From CAYLLT01 sp964591605 (GTDB lineage Bacteria; Planctomycetota; Phycisphaerae; UBA1845; PWPN01): 33,245 bases of DNA. This document shows positions 1 to 8,329 of the stretch, in pieces. The first letter of the stretch is position 1, and each line of letters begins with the position of its first letter. The translations under genes and the position numbers were made by a program. The notes beneath the pieces were generated by a model. The model saw nothing but the letters and a program-made list of their open reading frames with translations. It was not told the DNA's origin and did no database searches. The stretch lies in assembly GCA_964591605.1 (NCBI GenBank), contig CAZQEN010000036.1, positions 1 through 33,245 on the forward strand, read 5' to 3'.

Positions 1-2875
1 CGGCCAGCGCTTCGGCGCCGCTGGTGCTGGCCATCGCCCGGACGCCGGTCGCGAATGCCGGCGCGCGGGGCGGCGCCTCCACGGCGAGCAGATCGCTGGC
101 CACCAGCGGGGCGATTCTCGCGAGCGGGCGCGACAGATCAGTCAGTTCGAGGTCATGAAGGCCGGGCGGCACGGGCAGGTCGGCGGCGTCGCCGCTGCGC
201 CGCGCTTCGACGGGCTTTCCATCCAGGAAGGCGTGCGTGAGGCTCTCGCCAGCCGGCAGCTCCAGCCGGGTGGGTTGAGCGGCGTGAACGGAGGCGCGCA
301 GGCCGCTGCCGCTTTCGGCGGCGGCCCAGACCGGGTGGTCGGCCCGCAGAAGATCGCGACCGTCGAGCCTCAGGCGTCTACCATCCATAACAAGTATATA
401 CCAGTCATTCTGCCTGACGCTCGGGCGATAGATGACGGCGACGCGGGCATCCGTATCGACGCGATCAGCGGCTCCGCCCAGGCGGACCAGCAGCTCGGCG
501 CCGTCCTGGATCCGATCCATCGCCCATCGACCGGGCGAGCCCGGGATTTCGCGGAGCCCGCCGGGCTCGTCCGCGGCCGGGCGCGTGGCCGCGGAGCGGC
601 CGGGCGTCCCATCCGCCGCACGACCGGCCGGCCAGCGGCAGAGCATCGCAAACGACTGGCGATCCGTCCGCGCGGATGACTGGAATCGCACGTACTTGCG
701 CGGAAAGCTGCGCTCGTAACCGTCCTGCAGCACGGGCCTGAGCGGCACGCTGCTGTGGACGGTGATCTGCGCCCGGGTGTCCAGGAGAAGCGAATCGTCG
801 CCGGTCACCATGAACTCCGGTCCCGGATGAAGCAGGTAATCGAACTGGCGGGGGCTTTGCGCGGCGAGCTCGTCCAAGACGATCACGTCGCCGCCGGGCA
901 GCATCACGAGATCGCGTCGCCAGGACTCGAGGGCGTCGCCATAGGCGGGAGCGAGATCGGCGCCGACCGCCGCCAGACTCGAGGAGGCCACGGCCGCGAG
1001 CAGCCGGCCGTCGGTCCGGTCCTGCGGCCGGCCGTCGACGAGAACGACGTTGTGCGCAACGGTCTGCGAGGAGTAATCGCGGTAGACCGGCGAGCCGTAT
1101 CCGGTCGTGCCCGAATCGATGATGGCCGGGCCGCCGGGCCCGAAGAGGTAAAACGTTCCCAGGTCCAGATGGCCCCGGTTCTGATGGAGCTTGATGGCGG
1201 CGACCGGCGCGTCGGGCGACCAGCCCGGGCGGAGCACGGCCTGGCCGACGTCGGCGAACACGGCCTGGGGCACAATGGCCGCGGGGGCCGATTCGGCCAC
1301 GGTGTCGTCGTACCAGGCCAGGGCGCGGATCGACCGCGGCACCGAGACGGTGCGGTGATAGAGCCAGGCTGCCCGGGCGTCGTGGGCCTCCTTCAGGAGG
1401 GCGGCGTAGAGGTCCTGAAACCCCGCGTCGGCCCCGCAGTCGCCGAAATCGATGAGGCGCGACCGCGGGCCGCCCGGCGCGGGCCAGGCGAGCATGTTCC
1501 AGCTCACCGGTTCGAGAAGATTCTTCGGGAAAAGCTCGAAGAGGTTCTCGCCAGTGATGCGCCGCAGGGGGCAGGCGAACGCGCAGACATACTGCATCGC
1601 GTAGTTCATGTACGTGATGCTCTCCTTGTAGCCCCCCTGCGGGCCGAAGTTCGGTTCGGAGGGACCCAGGACCGGCCGGGGACCCGGCGCCGGACCGAGG
1701 CCGTCGACGCACCAGTCGCCGCCGCGGTCGGTGAGCCAGGCGCGGATGCGGTTGCGGACGAGCCTGACCGCCTGCGGGGCGTCGGGGTGCTCGCCGAGCA
1801 GGGCCAGAGCCCCGGTGCCGGCGCCAGCGCTGCACACCATCACCCAGTTTCCGGTGGCAAGCTGGTGCCGCGGGATGCGGGATCCGCCGACCGGGTCGGC
1901 CCACTCGCTCACGAGCGGGCGGATGCCCTTCTCCATGAGCGCCTGGCGGACGATCTGCCGCTGCGGATCGGTGAGCTCGTCGTAGAGGAGGTCGTAGGCC
2001 ACGGCCACCGCGTCGGTCATCATGGCGGTTTCGAGCGCGGCGTTCCAGGGCGGGTCAAAGAACTTCGGGTTGTCGAACAGCGGCCCGAGCCAGCGCTCGT
2101 AGCGGCAGGCGGCCATCAGCAGCTCAACGCCCTTGCGGGCCAGGCGCTTGTTGTTGCTCACGCGGGCGACGAACGCGAGATTGTCGAGGTGGCGGTGATA
2201 CCACTGGGCGGCCGAGTTGTAGTAGCCGTGCTGACCGGGTCCCGAGCGGGCCCAGGCCTCGTCGGGCGGCTCGGCCTCCAGCAGGCTCATGGCGGCATTC
2301 AAGAGGTACTGCCAGCCGCGCTGCAGGTGCTCGCTGCGCTGCAGGCGGGCGCGGAAAGCGGGCAGCTCGTCGGCACTGATGACGAGCCGCGGCCGGGACA
2401 GATCGGGGCGGGCCTCGATCGCGTCACGGTCGGCGGAGGAGACGTGAAACATGCGGTAGTTGGCGGGCGGGCTCCAGCCTTCGTCCGGGCCCCGGCCGAA
2501 CGCCCGCCAGAAATATCGGCCGTCCTCCAGGGGCTTGCCCTGGAAGCTCACAAGCACCACCGGGGCAATGCCGGAGTTTTCGGACACCCGGAAGTCAGAA
2601 AGTGTCAGAGCGTCCTGGAAATCGGGCGTGCGGGCGAGCTCCACACGGTAGGCGGCGGCGTTCCACCGTCCATTGAGGCGGAATACCGGCTCGCGCTGCG
2701 TGATCGTCTCACCCTCGGAAGGCCAGACGGGCAGCGGCGGCATCACGGCCGAGGCGGGCTGGGAGCCGGCCACAAAGGTGGGCGGCTGAGCGACCAGGGT
2801 CCGAGAATCCAGCAGCCATCCCGCCAGCAGCGACGCGAGAGCCAGAGACGACAAACGTGGGATGGAGACGCTCAT
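1..2875 (-). CDS. Secreted heparinase II/III-like polysaccharide lyase, 3' end beyond window
   Basis: The minus-strand frame is open from the ATG at 2875 to base 2, giving at least 958 residues with the C-terminus outside the window. Residues 1-29 form a signal peptide ending TLVA before QPP. Next is a beta-sandwich-like region matching the DUF4962 pattern that precedes heparinase domains, with WNAAAYRVELA and DGRYFWR. An alpha/alpha-toroid region follows: NSAAQWYHRHLDN near residue 220, ATGNWVMVCSAG near 345 and GGYKESITYMNYA near 415. The C-terminal beta-sheet domain has QNRGHLDLGTFYLFGPGG from residue 565, the hallmark H-x-D-x-G-x-F of heparinase II/III proteins. The family cleaves uronic-acid polysaccharides by beta-elimination in the periplasm or outside the cell; the substrate cannot be told from sequence. 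It is divergent from the AAA+ ATPase gene. At over 950 residues it is longer than typical heparinase II (about 770), so extra C-terminal modules are likely. Confidence 0.88.
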   Translation of the reverse strand, partial: MSVSIPRLSSLALASLLAGWLLDSRTLVAQPPTFVAGSQPASAVMPPLPVWPSEGETITQREPVFRLNGRWNAAAYRVELARTPDFQDALTLSDFRVSENSGIAPVVLVSFQGKPLEDGRYFWRAFGRGPDEGWSPPANYRMFHVSSADRDAIEARPDLSRPRLVISADELPAFRARLQRSEHLQRGWQYLLNAAMSLLEAEPPDEAWARSGPGQHGYYNSAAQWYHRHLDNLAFVARVSNNKRLARKGVELLMAACRYERWLGPLFDNPKFFDPPWNAALETAMMTDAVAVAYDLLYDELTDPQRQIVRQALMEKGIRPLVSEWADPVGGSRIPRHQLATGNWVMVCSAGAGTGALALLGEHPDAPQAVRLVRNRIRAWLTDRGGDWCVDGLGPAPGPRPVLGPSEPNFGPQGGYKESITYMNYAMQYVCAFACPLRRITGENLFELFPKNLLEPVSWNMLAWPAPGGPRSRLIDFGDCGADAGFQDLYAALLKEAHDARAAWLYHRTVSVPRSIRALAWYDDTVAESAPAAIVPQAVFADVGQAVLRPGWSPDAPVAAIKLHQNRGHLDLGTFYLFGPGGPAIIDSGTTGYGSPVYRDYSSQTVAHNVVLVDGRPQDRTDGRLLAAVASSSLAAVGADLAPAYGDALESWRRDLVMLPGGDVIVLDELAAQSPRQFDYLLHPGPEFMVTGDDSLLLDTRAQITVHSSVPLRPVLQDGYERSFPRKYVRFQSSARTDRQSFAMLCRWPAGRAADGTPGRSAATRPAADEPGGLREIPGSPGRWAMDRIQDGAELLVRLGGAADRVDTDARVAVIYRPSVRQNDWYILVMDGRRLRLDGRDLLRADHPVWAAAESGSGLRASVHAAQPTRLELPAGESLTHAFLDGKPVEARRSGDAADLPVPPGLHDLELTDLSRPLARIAPLVASDLLAVEAPPRAPAFATGVRAMASTSGAEALA

Positions 2876-2985
2876 TGAGGGGCGCCCACGAAGGGCATCA
2901 GCTCCTGCGGCCGGAGCCTGGTCTTCGTCGGCTCCACATCCAGCGGCACGCGGTTCCAGAGAGAACGCCGCGGCACGATCCACAC
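2872..2985 (-). CDS. Possible 37-residue upstream ORF overlapping the lyase start
   Basis: A GTG-initiated frame (VWIVPRRSLWNRVPLDV...) ends in a TGA that overlaps the lyase ATG as ATGA. About 32 of its 37 codons end in G or C, as in real genes here. Against it: no clear ribosome binding site before the GTG, no homology recognised, and the frame stays open further upstream into shadow sequence. It could be a translationally coupled leader peptide or chance. Confidence 0.15.
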   Translation of the reverse strand: MWIVPRRSLWNRVPLDVEPTKTRLRPQELMPFVGAPQ

Positions 2986-3102
2986 GGTATCGGACGGGCA
3001 CGTCAAGCCCGGGCTGCGGTGCGCCGATACAGGTACGGGTGCGCCGGCACCCCGCCCATATTGTACTGTCAAGCAGCGTCGCCGCTGCAGTTGGGGGAAT
3101 TC

Positions 3103-4428
3103 ATGAGCACCGCGTTGTTTGAAGCCGCCCGGCCGCTGTCGCCGGCGGCCCCGCCGTCGCCGCCGCAGGAAAAGACCCTGTTCCGCCCCGTCGCGCCCAA
3201 GTCGCTGGCCGAGGCGGGGGTCACGGAGGCGGTGGTGGACTCGCTGATCTTCAAATACCTCGCCATGGTCGGGTCTGCGCCCGGAGCGAAGGTGGCGGAC
3301 ATGATCGCCCTGCCGCATCCGATCGTGGTCGAGCGGCTGGCGGACCTGAAGCGCCAGCAACTGGTCGGTTACGTGGGGACGGCGACGCTGGGCGATTTCA
3401 CGTACCAGCTCACGGACGCGGGCCGGGACCGGGCCCGGCGGCTCATGGACGAGAGCATGTACGTCGGGGCGGCGCCGGTTCCGCTCAGCCAGTACGTCGA
3501 GGCGGTCAGGGCCCAGTCGATCACCCTCGAGAAGCCGGACGCCTCGAAGCTGCGGGAGGCGTTCAGCGACCTGCTGGTGAACGAGCAGATGTTCTCGACC
3601 CTGGGGCCGGCGATCAACTCGGGAAGAGGCATGTTCCTCTACGGATTCCCTGGTAACGGTAAAACCAGCATCGCCGAGCGGATCACGCGGTGCTTCGGCA
3701 CGGAGATCTACATCCCGCGGGCAATCCACGTGGACGGGTTCATCATCAAGCTGTTCGACGCCGAGATCCACAACGCCGTGCCGGTGGCCAAGAACAGCAT
3801 CGTCAAGGACCAGATCGACGAGCGCTGGATCCGGATCACGCGGCCCACGGTCATCGTGGGCGGCGAGCTCACCATGGACCAGCTCGAGATCCGCTACAAC
3901 ACGACGACGCGCACGAGCGAGGCGTCGACGCAGCTCAAGAGCAACTGCGGCACGCTGGTCATCGACGACTTCGGGCGTCAGCGGATGAATCCGTTCGAGC
4001 TGCTCAACCGGTGGATCATTCCGCTGGAGAAACGGTACGACTTTCTGGCCCTGGCCAACGGGCAGAAGATCCAGGTGCCGTTCGATCAGCTCCTGATCTT
4101 CTCGACGAACCTGGAGCCCAAGGACCTGGTGGACGAGGCGTTCCTCCGCCGCATTCCCTACAAGATCAACGTGATCGACCCGTCGGAGGACGAGTTCCGC
4201 CAGCTCTTCCGGATCATGTCGGACATCATCGGCTTCGAGCACAACGAGGAGCTGGTGTCGTGGCTGATCGAAGAGCGCTACCACAAGGTGGGTCGTCCGT
4301 TCCGCTGCTGCCAGCCGCGTGACCTGCTGCTGCTGGCGCGGAACACGTGCCAGTACCGCGGCGATCCGCAGGTGCTGACGCAGGAGACGCTCGACTTCGC
4401 GGCCAGCGTGTACTTCACCGTGATGTGA
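3103..4428 (+). CDS. AAA+ ATPase with N-terminal winged-helix-like region
   Basis: The protein has 441 residues. The ATG at 3103 was chosen because GGGGGA lies 6 bases upstream; the in-frame extension upstream looks non-coding. Residues about 45-115 resemble a winged helix (VVDSLIFKYLAMVG, PHPIVVERLADLKRQQLVGYVG, FTYQLTDAGRDRA). The AAA+ core carries Walker A GFPGNGKTS at residues 181-189, Walker B LVIDDFG at 285-291, a sensor-1-like LLIFSTNLEP and an arginine-rich FLRRIPYKI. ATP hydrolysis is well supported. Similar proteins occur near pilus or secretion genes in several phyla (recalled, not checked), and a GspE-type gene lies 7 kb away. No partner is adjacent, so the cellular role is unassigned. 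The N-terminal domain could bind DNA or simply mediate protein contacts. Confidence 0.85.
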   Translation: MSTALFEAARPLSPAAPPSPPQEKTLFRPVAPKSLAEAGVTEAVVDSLIFKYLAMVGSAPGAKVADMIALPHPIVVERLADLKRQQLVGYVGTATLGDFTYQLTDAGRDRARRLMDESMYVGAAPVPLSQYVEAVRAQSITLEKPDASKLREAFSDLLVNEQMFSTLGPAINSGRGMFLYGFPGNGKTSIAERITRCFGTEIYIPRAIHVDGFIIKLFDAEIHNAVPVAKNSIVKDQIDERWIRITRPTVIVGGELTMDQLEIRYNTTTRTSEASTQLKSNCGTLVIDDFGRQRMNPFELLNRWIIPLEKRYDFLALANGQKIQVPFDQLLIFSTNLEPKDLVDEAFLRRIPYKINVIDPSEDEFRQLFRIMSDIIGFEHNEELVSWLIEERYHKVGRPFRCCQPRDLLLLARNTCQYRGDPQVLTQETLDFAASVYFTVM

Positions 4429-4827
4429 TGCCGGTCCGGCACGGGGGCTCTGCCAGCGGACGGGAGGCACGGCGCGACGGCCAGCCGTCCGCGGTCCTCG
4501 GCCACCGGCTGCGGGGTCGCCCGTGGCGGTCGTACCGGCCGCACGGCTTCCTCAAAAAACTCATGCCAATCATCGACCCGGTGTAACCGCGGCTCGGGTT
4601 GCCGCATCCAATGCATCCCCGCAGGTGTGGTTCCGCACGATGGTGCGGGGCGCGGCGGGGAGCCCGTTCCCCCGAATGGGCCGGCTGTGGCGAACCGGGG
4701 CCGGTCGCCAGCCCTCCACGAGTCAAGCGAGGCTCGCGTTTCGGTTTGAGTCGCCCAGGCCGCAGCCCGCACCTGCGATGAATGGCTTCCCGGTCACACC
4801 GGGGATAATGTGAGGACTGTTCCAGCG
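4429..4827. other. Intergenic region without recognised gene
   Basis: A small TGCCG/CGGCA hairpin (4429-4441) follows the ATPase stop directly but has no T-run. The rest holds only overlapping open frames on both strands, none with a ribosome binding site or a recognisable protein. No tRNA or structured RNA was seen. Confidence 0.4.
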
Positions 4828-5664
4828 ATGAGCACCCGTTTCGCAAATCCCGCACTGTTTGTGCCTGCCTTTCTGACACTTGCGGCCGGGTCGGCGCGGG
4901 CGGGTCTCTTTTCCCTGGCCGTATCCGGGACGATTGCGTTCAACAGCAGCGGGGATCCGGCCATTCCCGTCGGCGCGGTGTGGACGTTCGAGCTCACGTA
5001 TGACACCGCCGCGCCGGACCTCGACTTCGAGTTGACGGGTTCACCGGATCCCACCTTCGGACGATTCACGAATGCTGCAGCACCACCAGCCCTCATTTTT
5101 TTCCATTATCAGGCAGCGGACTACGAGGTCACGATTGACGACCCGGCAGATTTCGGCACGCTGAGCGAGGTTATCATCACTTTCACCAGTGTGAATGCCA
5201 TCGATATCAACATCCGTGCCCCCGGCCTGTTTCCGCCGCTGGCCGGAGGGCCCGCATCCTTCCATGCCGACTTCAATGCGTTTTCCCTGGCCCCGGTTTT
5301 TTCGAGCGACGGACTGCCCACGAACACCGCCCTCGGCGCGGGAAGCTTCGACCAGAGCACGGTGACGCTGCAGTCTCCCGCCGGTGCGGTGAGCAGCGGG
5401 ACCGTGCTGAGTCTGACGCTGACGTCCGTCCCCGGGCAGTGCAACACCCCTGCCGCCGATGCGGACGGCGACCATGATGTGGACCTCGACGACTTCGGCG
5501 TGTTTCAACGCTGCTATGGCACCGGCAGCGTTGATGCAAGAGGTGTCTGCCGCTGCATGGACCTCGATGCAACCGGTGCATCGGCGGACCAAATCGACAA
5601 CGCCGATTTCATCGCATTCAAGGCGTGCGCGGGCGGTGCACATCGACCGGCAACCTGCCCCTGA
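4828..5664 (+). CDS. Secreted protein with C-terminal dockerin-like paired EF-hand tail
   Basis: The protein has 278 residues. The ATG at 4828 begins a signal peptide (MSTRFANPALFVPAFLTLAAGSARA). A GTG six codons upstream (4810) is an alternative start; GAGG at 4812-4815 suits neither perfectly. Residues about 28-200 are a serine/threonine/glycine-rich beta domain I do not recognise, with features of secreted planctomycete proteins (WTFELTYDTAAPD, VTIDDPADFG). From about residue 205 the tail carries two calcium-loop-like segments, DADGDHDVDLDDFGVFQRC and DLDATGASADQIDNADFIAF, with conserved cysteines around them. The same architecture ends the GH18 protein at 13771-15156. In dockerins such repeats bind calcium and a cohesin, but in planctomycetes the partner is unknown. 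The function of the main domain is not assigned. Confidence 0.8.
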   Translation: MSTRFANPALFVPAFLTLAAGSARAGLFSLAVSGTIAFNSSGDPAIPVGAVWTFELTYDTAAPDLDFELTGSPDPTFGRFTNAAAPPALIFFHYQAADYEVTIDDPADFGTLSEVIITFTSVNAIDINIRAPGLFPPLAGGPASFHADFNAFSLAPVFSSDGLPTNTALGAGSFDQSTVTLQSPAGAVSSGTVLSLTLTSVPGQCNTPAADADGDHDVDLDDFGVFQRCYGTGSVDARGVCRCMDLDATGASADQIDNADFIAFKACAGGAHRPATCP

Positions 5665-5781
5665 GGCGGGGCATTCGACGATGTCACCTGCCCTTTCGTG
5701 ATTTGCGGGTGTCTTCCCCGGTTTCGCTCGAAATGCCCGTTGAGTCAGGTGTGGCTGCACTACTGCAACGACAACAGTGTC

Positions 5782-6132
5782 TCATCGCTTGGGGCGTTCG
5801 AGGAATGCCTTGAGTACCACGGCGCTGTTGTGTTCCTGATCGCGGGCGGCGTACACGAGGGTCAGGGTGCCCTCTCTGGCCATGCGCCGCAAGAGGTCGA
5901 GGGGTTCCTTCCTGCCCTCCAGCTCCTTCCGGTATCGCTGCTGGAACTCGGGCCACTTGGCGGGGTCGTGTGCGAACCACTGGCGCAGCTCCGGGCTGGG
6001 GGCGACGTCCTTGAGCCAGAGATCGACCGCCGCCTTCGCCCTGGTCAGTCCGCGCGGCCAGAGGCGCTCCACCAGGACGCGCTGTCCATCGGTCGAGGCA
6101 GGGGCTTCATAGGCACGTTTCAGTCGAATCAC
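5782..6132 (-). CDS. DUF488 family protein
   Basis: The protein has 116 residues, the usual length for DUF488. The GTG at 6132 is preferred over upstream in-frame codons because AAGGAA sits about 7 bases before it and the family consensus begins there (VIRLKRAYEAP). Family motifs visible are RVLVERLWPRGL near the N-terminus, DLWLKDVAPSPELRQWF, and the C-terminal TLVYAARDQEHNSAVVL. DUF488 proteins are small cytoplasmic proteins of unknown biochemical activity, widespread in bacteria. The gene lies 70 bases downstream of the hemerythrin-like gene on the same strand, so the two may share a transcript. Confidence 0.9.
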   Translation of the reverse strand: MIRLKRAYEAPASTDGQRVLVERLWPRGLTRAKAAVDLWLKDVAPSPELRQWFAHDPAKWPEFQQRYRKELEGRKEPLDLLRRMAREGTLTLVYAARDQEHNSAVVLKAFLERPKR

Positions 6133-6202
6133 CGCAGATTCCTTCGCACGGGAGAGCCTGGGGCACCATCGCGCGGCAGGCTCCCTGAAATCGACGGATG
6201 GA

Positions 6203-6784
6203 TCATCGCAAACGGCCCGGTGCAGAGGTCGGTGCGGGCGGCACGCCGCGGCGGCGGGCCATGTCGCGGCCGATCTGAGCGAGTTCATCGCCGCTCAGGA
6301 CGTCGCCGGCCAGCGGGAAGATCTCGCGCTCCTCCACCTCGATGTGATGCCGGTACATCTCGCGCAGGGCCCGCAGGGCGCCGGCGAGCTCCGTTCGCTG
6401 CGCGGCATCCAGCGAGCCTGACTCCAGCCCGCGTCGGAAGCCGGCGGAGACAGTCGCGTGCAGGCCGCTGGCCGTCTGATGATCGGCCTCCAGCGCGGCC
6501 AACTGCTGCCAGGCGGCACGCACGCGGGCGTGATCCATGCGGCGAAGGAGGGGAAAGAGCGACTGCTCCTCGTCCTCGGTGTGCCGGGGGGCGGCGGACT
6601 CGAAATAGGTCAGGGCCGCTTCGACGGCGCGTCGGCGGTCGTCGTCCAGCGGTGCGTCCCGGCCGTCGTGCGCCACCCGCTCGAGCACGGTCAGAAAGTG
6701 CTCGATTCGCCGGTGACAGTCGGCCATCAGCCCCAGCGGCTGGTCAAAACCGTGTTCAGCGCGTGCTCCGAGTTGGACAGGCAT
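6203..6784 (-). CDS. Hemerythrin-like (HHE) domain protein
   Basis: The protein has 193 residues. The ATG at 6784 has a strong GAGGAG about 8 bases upstream. The four-helix hemerythrin pattern is visible: ADCHRRIEHFL (His24), PRHTEDEEQSLFP (His68, Glu72), LEADHQ (His102) and MYRHHIEVEEREIFP (His146/His147, Glu151). These are the expected ligands of a non-heme di-iron site. Such single-domain cytoplasmic proteins bind oxygen or act in iron, nitric-oxide or redox stress handling; which applies here is not shown. It precedes DUF488 in a probable two-gene unit. The tail after about residue 175 (RRRGVPPAPTSAPGRLR) looks disordered. Confidence 0.88.
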   Translation of the reverse strand: MPVQLGARAEHGFDQPLGLMADCHRRIEHFLTVLERVAHDGRDAPLDDDRRRAVEAALTYFESAAPRHTEDEEQSLFPLLRRMDHARVRAAWQQLAALEADHQTASGLHATVSAGFRRGLESGSLDAAQRTELAGALRALREMYRHHIEVEEREIFPLAGDVLSGDELAQIGRDMARRRGVPPAPTSAPGRLR

Positions 6785-7028
6785 CGTGAAAGCTCCTCGC
6801 GGATTGTAGGCAGGCAGGCGGGCGTTGGGTCCTGCGGCGGTTCGGGCATCCGTGAGGGTACAAGCCGGTTTCCGTGCTGCGGCCTGATCGGGCCCGTGGG
6901 GCAGGCGGAAGACGTTGGCTGCAAGGGCCATCCAAGGTCGGCGGCGTCCATTCGGAATGCCACCGGAAAAGGCACGGCTGAGGCGACCGGGAGTCTTGCC
7001 CGTGAACCCCTCGCTGGCGCTTCGGGCT

Positions 7029-7724
7029 CTATGGGCGGGAGCGGCGGCGTCGGGTGATGAGCGGCGCCAGGCAGGTCATGAGCAGCAGCGCGTGCGGCTC
7101 AGGGGTGATGACCTTGTCGGAGAGGCCCTGAGGGCCGATGGACTGAAAACGCCCGATGGCCACGGGATCGGCTGCGGCGTCGTAGAAACTCTCGAAGAGG
7201 GAGCGGAAATCATCGGGGCCGGAGCTGGTGTCGCCCAGGAAGAGGGTGACGGTCTGGCTTTCGCCCGCCCCGAGCGCGCCCTGGGGTGAACCCCCCTCGA
7301 AGCTCCCATCACTGGTGACCATGAGGTCGTAACCGCCGGGGGGATTGAGCCAGTCGGGGCTTACGAGCACGTCGTAATCGAGCTCGTCGAAGTAGCTGCC
7401 CTGTCCGCCGGGGGCGAAGACGGGCTGGAAGGGAAGCGACGGAACGGTGAGCCCGACGGCCGTCAGTTTTCCGGCCTCGGTTCCCACGCCGGTGTTGGTG
7501 ATGACCAGCTCACAGAAGTCGCCGTCGGGCGTTTCGACAAACGAGATGTCGATGCGGCCCGACACGCCGGTATCCTCGGTGGAGGTGGTCGACGTGGAGG
7601 AGAAGCTGAGCTGGATCGGAACCGCCCGGGTGGCGGCCGGCAGGCACAGAATAAGCGACAAGGCCGCTGCGGCGGGCAGCGCCGCACCGCGCACGGCGGG
7701 CGCGGAGTCAGAACGATGACGCAT
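7029..7724 (-). CDS. PEP-CTERM sorting-signal protein
   Basis: The protein has 231 residues with an N-terminal signal peptide (about residues 1-35, ending ATRA before VPIQL) and a C-terminal PEP-CTERM tripartite signal: PEP at about residue 208, a hydrophobic segment ALLLMTCLAPLI, and a basic end TRRRRSRP. The central part is a secreted beta-rich domain (LSFSSTSTTSTEDTG, DFCELVITNTGVG, SQTVTLFLGDTSSG) resembling generic planctomycete exported proteins of unknown function. PEP-CTERM proteins are processed by an exosortase at the inner membrane and sent to the surface or extracellular matrix, so an exosortase should be encoded elsewhere. A purine-rich GGGAGAGAGAGA precedes the ATG. It is not obviously co-transcribed with the hemerythrin gene, 244 bases away. 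Confidence 0.85.
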   Translation of the reverse strand: MRHRSDSAPAVRGAALPAAAALSLILCLPAATRAVPIQLSFSSTSTTSTEDTGVSGRIDISFVETPDGDFCELVITNTGVGTEAGKLTAVGLTVPSLPFQPVFAPGGQGSYFDELDYDVLVSPDWLNPPGGYDLMVTSDGSFEGGSPQGALGAGESQTVTLFLGDTSSGPDDFRSLFESFYDAAADPVAIGRFQSIGPQGLSDKVITPEPHALLLMTCLAPLITRRRRSRP

Positions 7725-8329
7725 GATCTCTCTCTCCCTTCCGAGGTTCGCTCGGTTTTGGTCTGCCGCGCCGGCCTTTCACCGGCCCGCGCCTGAACGC
7801 CCTTCACCGAATCGCGCGCTCACACCCCTCATGGATGAGACCGCGAATCGGCTCGGGTAGAGGGAGAATGCTGAAAGAAACCACCCAGCATTCACAACAC
7901 GCCGCCGGAGTGAAGGACTCCTCGCAGCCCGGCTGGCGTGGGGCGTCCAGCCGTCCTCTCTCCCGATGGGGAGTATGGTAACCGATCGGCGGGGGCGAAT
8001 ACAAGGGAGCCAGGGGGGAAATCCGAAGTCTCGCATGCCCGCGGGGGAATGACGAATGACGAAGCCCGAATGATGATGGGGCGGCGGCCGTCGTGGGTCG
8101 TGATGCGGGTTTCGGGTTGCTTTTCGTTGGTTCGCCTGCGGTCCGCCTGGGCGGTTGATTCCGGGCTCCCCGAACAAGCATCCCCAGACAGGTCATTCCT
8201 TCGGGATTCGGGCCCGCTGCACCCGCCGGGTGGTGCACTGCAGGGGCTGCGGGGGTACACTCGGCTCCGGTGCCCCCGGAAACGGGGGGCGGCCTGTCGA
8301 CTCAGGATCAGCACCTTGCGGAGATGCCC
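7725..8329. other. Divergent intergenic region with a heptamer array
   Basis: The region separates the PEP-CTERM gene (-) from the secreted protein gene (+). It holds the GAATGAC-type heptamer array at 8047-8081 and should contain both promoters, none of which I can place confidently. Open frames through it lack ribosome binding sites and recognisable products. Confidence 0.4.
8047..8081. repeat. Period-7 tandem array, unit GAATGAC
   Basis: Five consecutive 7-base units: GAATGAC, GAATGAC, GAAGCCC, GAATGAT, GATGGGG. The first two are exact and the rest degenerate, but all keep the GA start in register. It is intergenic and one of several arrays with a 7- or 8-base period in this window. Confidence 0.7.

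Noticed and set aside
755..2878. Long plus-strand open frame of about 700 codons opposite the heparinase-like gene
   Set aside because: It is the antisense shadow of a clear lyase gene: high-GC codon use keeps the opposite frame open, no family motif is visible and no ribosome binding site precedes it.
2872..4470. 532-codon minus-strand frame opposite the AAA+ ATPase
   Set aside because: It is a shadow of the ATPase gene. Only its last 37 codons lie outside that gene, and these are listed separately with low confidence.
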